Positions 18,286 through 18,757 of a DNA stretch of 18,757 bases are shown piece after piece; the stretch's first letter is position 1, and each line of letters opens with the position of its first letter. This DNA comes from Antrodiella citrinella. Lineage: Eukaryota > Basidiomycota > Agaricomycetes > Polyporales > Steccherinaceae. The notes under the pieces are model-generated. The model searched no databases. It worked only from the letters and a program-made list of their open reading frames with translations, and was not told the origin of the DNA. A program made the translations under genes and the position numbers. The stretch spans positions 9,795 through 28,551 of the forward strand of contig SGPM01000344.1 of NCBI GenBank assembly GCA_004802725.1, written 5' to 3'.

Positions 18286-18757
18286 TGCCTCTTCTTTTAT
18301 AAGTTTTAAGCTGAAAACAAAGGTCGACGCAAACAACCTCAAGCGCTCAAGTTGGGGCTGGAAGAACCGCTGCTGGCTATGCTCGGCCCGGTCGGGCTTG
18401 ACCATACGTCCCGACGTTCACACATTCACAGACAATACAAGAGAAAATAATAATAGAGGCTACGCGTATCCGAAACATGATGAGATGGCATCTGAGGTAA
18501 AGAGTCCAAGTCCTAAGAGATGCGACAAAATCAAAATGGTATGGTACATGAGACACTCCGTGCAGGGCAGAATATCCGCTAGACGATATATAACCCGAGA
18601 CTAAAATCGAGACTAAAATTGATAACTATCGAATTCTGAGGGAAATACTCACCGCATTAAGCAATCGATACGAAAGACAATACGTCAGCTTTCACGTGCC
18701 AGATATGGCGTGTATTGCCGGAGAAATACGGACCCAATCTCCCGAAAGATATGCGCG
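18286..18757. promoter_or_regulatory. Upstream region of the 527-aa gene
   Basis: It should contain the promoter of the minus-strand gene starting at 18285 (or 18405). A TATAAAA on the minus strand at 18301-18295 is only about 10 bases from the preferred ATG, too close to act as its TATA box. No coding frame on either strand is convincing. A tandem 12-base repeat lies at 18596-18619. Confidence 0.4.
18596..18619. repeat. Tandem 12-base repeat, two copies
   Basis: CGAGACTAAAAT occurs twice head to tail, at 18596-18607 and 18608-18619, both perfect. It lies upstream of the minus-strand gene; a regulatory role is possible but not shown. Confidence 0.6.

Noticed and set aside
18295..18301. TATAAAA on the minus strand as TATA box of the 527-aa gene
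   Set aside because: It is only about 10 bases before the preferred ATG, and no later in-frame ATG exists in the first exon.

Overview
The window reads as nuclear DNA of a filamentous fungus, most likely a basidiomycete (probably Agaricomycetes). Protein-coding genes are cut by many introns of about 44-66 nt with GTRNGT donors and CTRAY-like branch sites close to the acceptor. There is also a Ty3/gypsy chromovirus fragment and a conserved protein style familiar from mushrooms. All gene models were spliced by hand. A model was accepted when phases stayed open end to end and residues across junctions made protein sense; no alignment or RNA data were available.

Layout. (1) 1-1926, + strand: the 3' end of a chromovirus pol (zinc finger, integrase core, GPF module, chromodomain) entering from the left edge. 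A second open frame follows, in the same frame after the pol stop, with a membrane anchor and a Pro/Trp-rich tail. The integrase core carries an 18-bp in-frame deletion. (2) 2384-8033, - strand: one long gene for a 1480-residue WD40 protein of the WDR7/rabconnectin-3 beta type, 22 exons in this model, one intron GC-AG. (3) 8034-11200: a promoter region between divergent genes, one weak small + strand gene (8687-9011), then more than 1 kb with nothing convincing, a probable cytochrome P450 remnant (- strand, 10264-10560) and a small frameshifted ORF (- strand, 10803-11061). (4) 11213-13291, + strand: two small genes for single-pass membrane proteins, each with a phase-1 intron cutting the membrane helix. 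The first has an in-frame TAG followed by 60 more coding-like codons. (5) 13630-15662, - strand: a complete PLP-dependent aromatic amino acid decarboxylase-family gene (490 residues, 11 exons, one GC-AG intron) with Phe where the catalytic-loop Tyr is expected. (6) 16313-18285, - strand: a 527-residue uncharacterised, probably mitochondrial protein with an 11-nt microexon.

The genes do not form an obvious pathway. The WD40 protein is probably housekeeping (V-ATPase/endosome-linked by homology). The decarboxylase-like enzyme beside a decayed P450 and small membrane proteins looks like an accessory stretch. The strongest leads are the Tyr-to-Phe position of the decarboxylase homologue, the membrane-protein ORF behind the chromovirus pol, the interrupted membrane-protein gene, and the unusual splicing (two GC-AG introns, two microexons, four TGAAG or TGAAAG acceptors).
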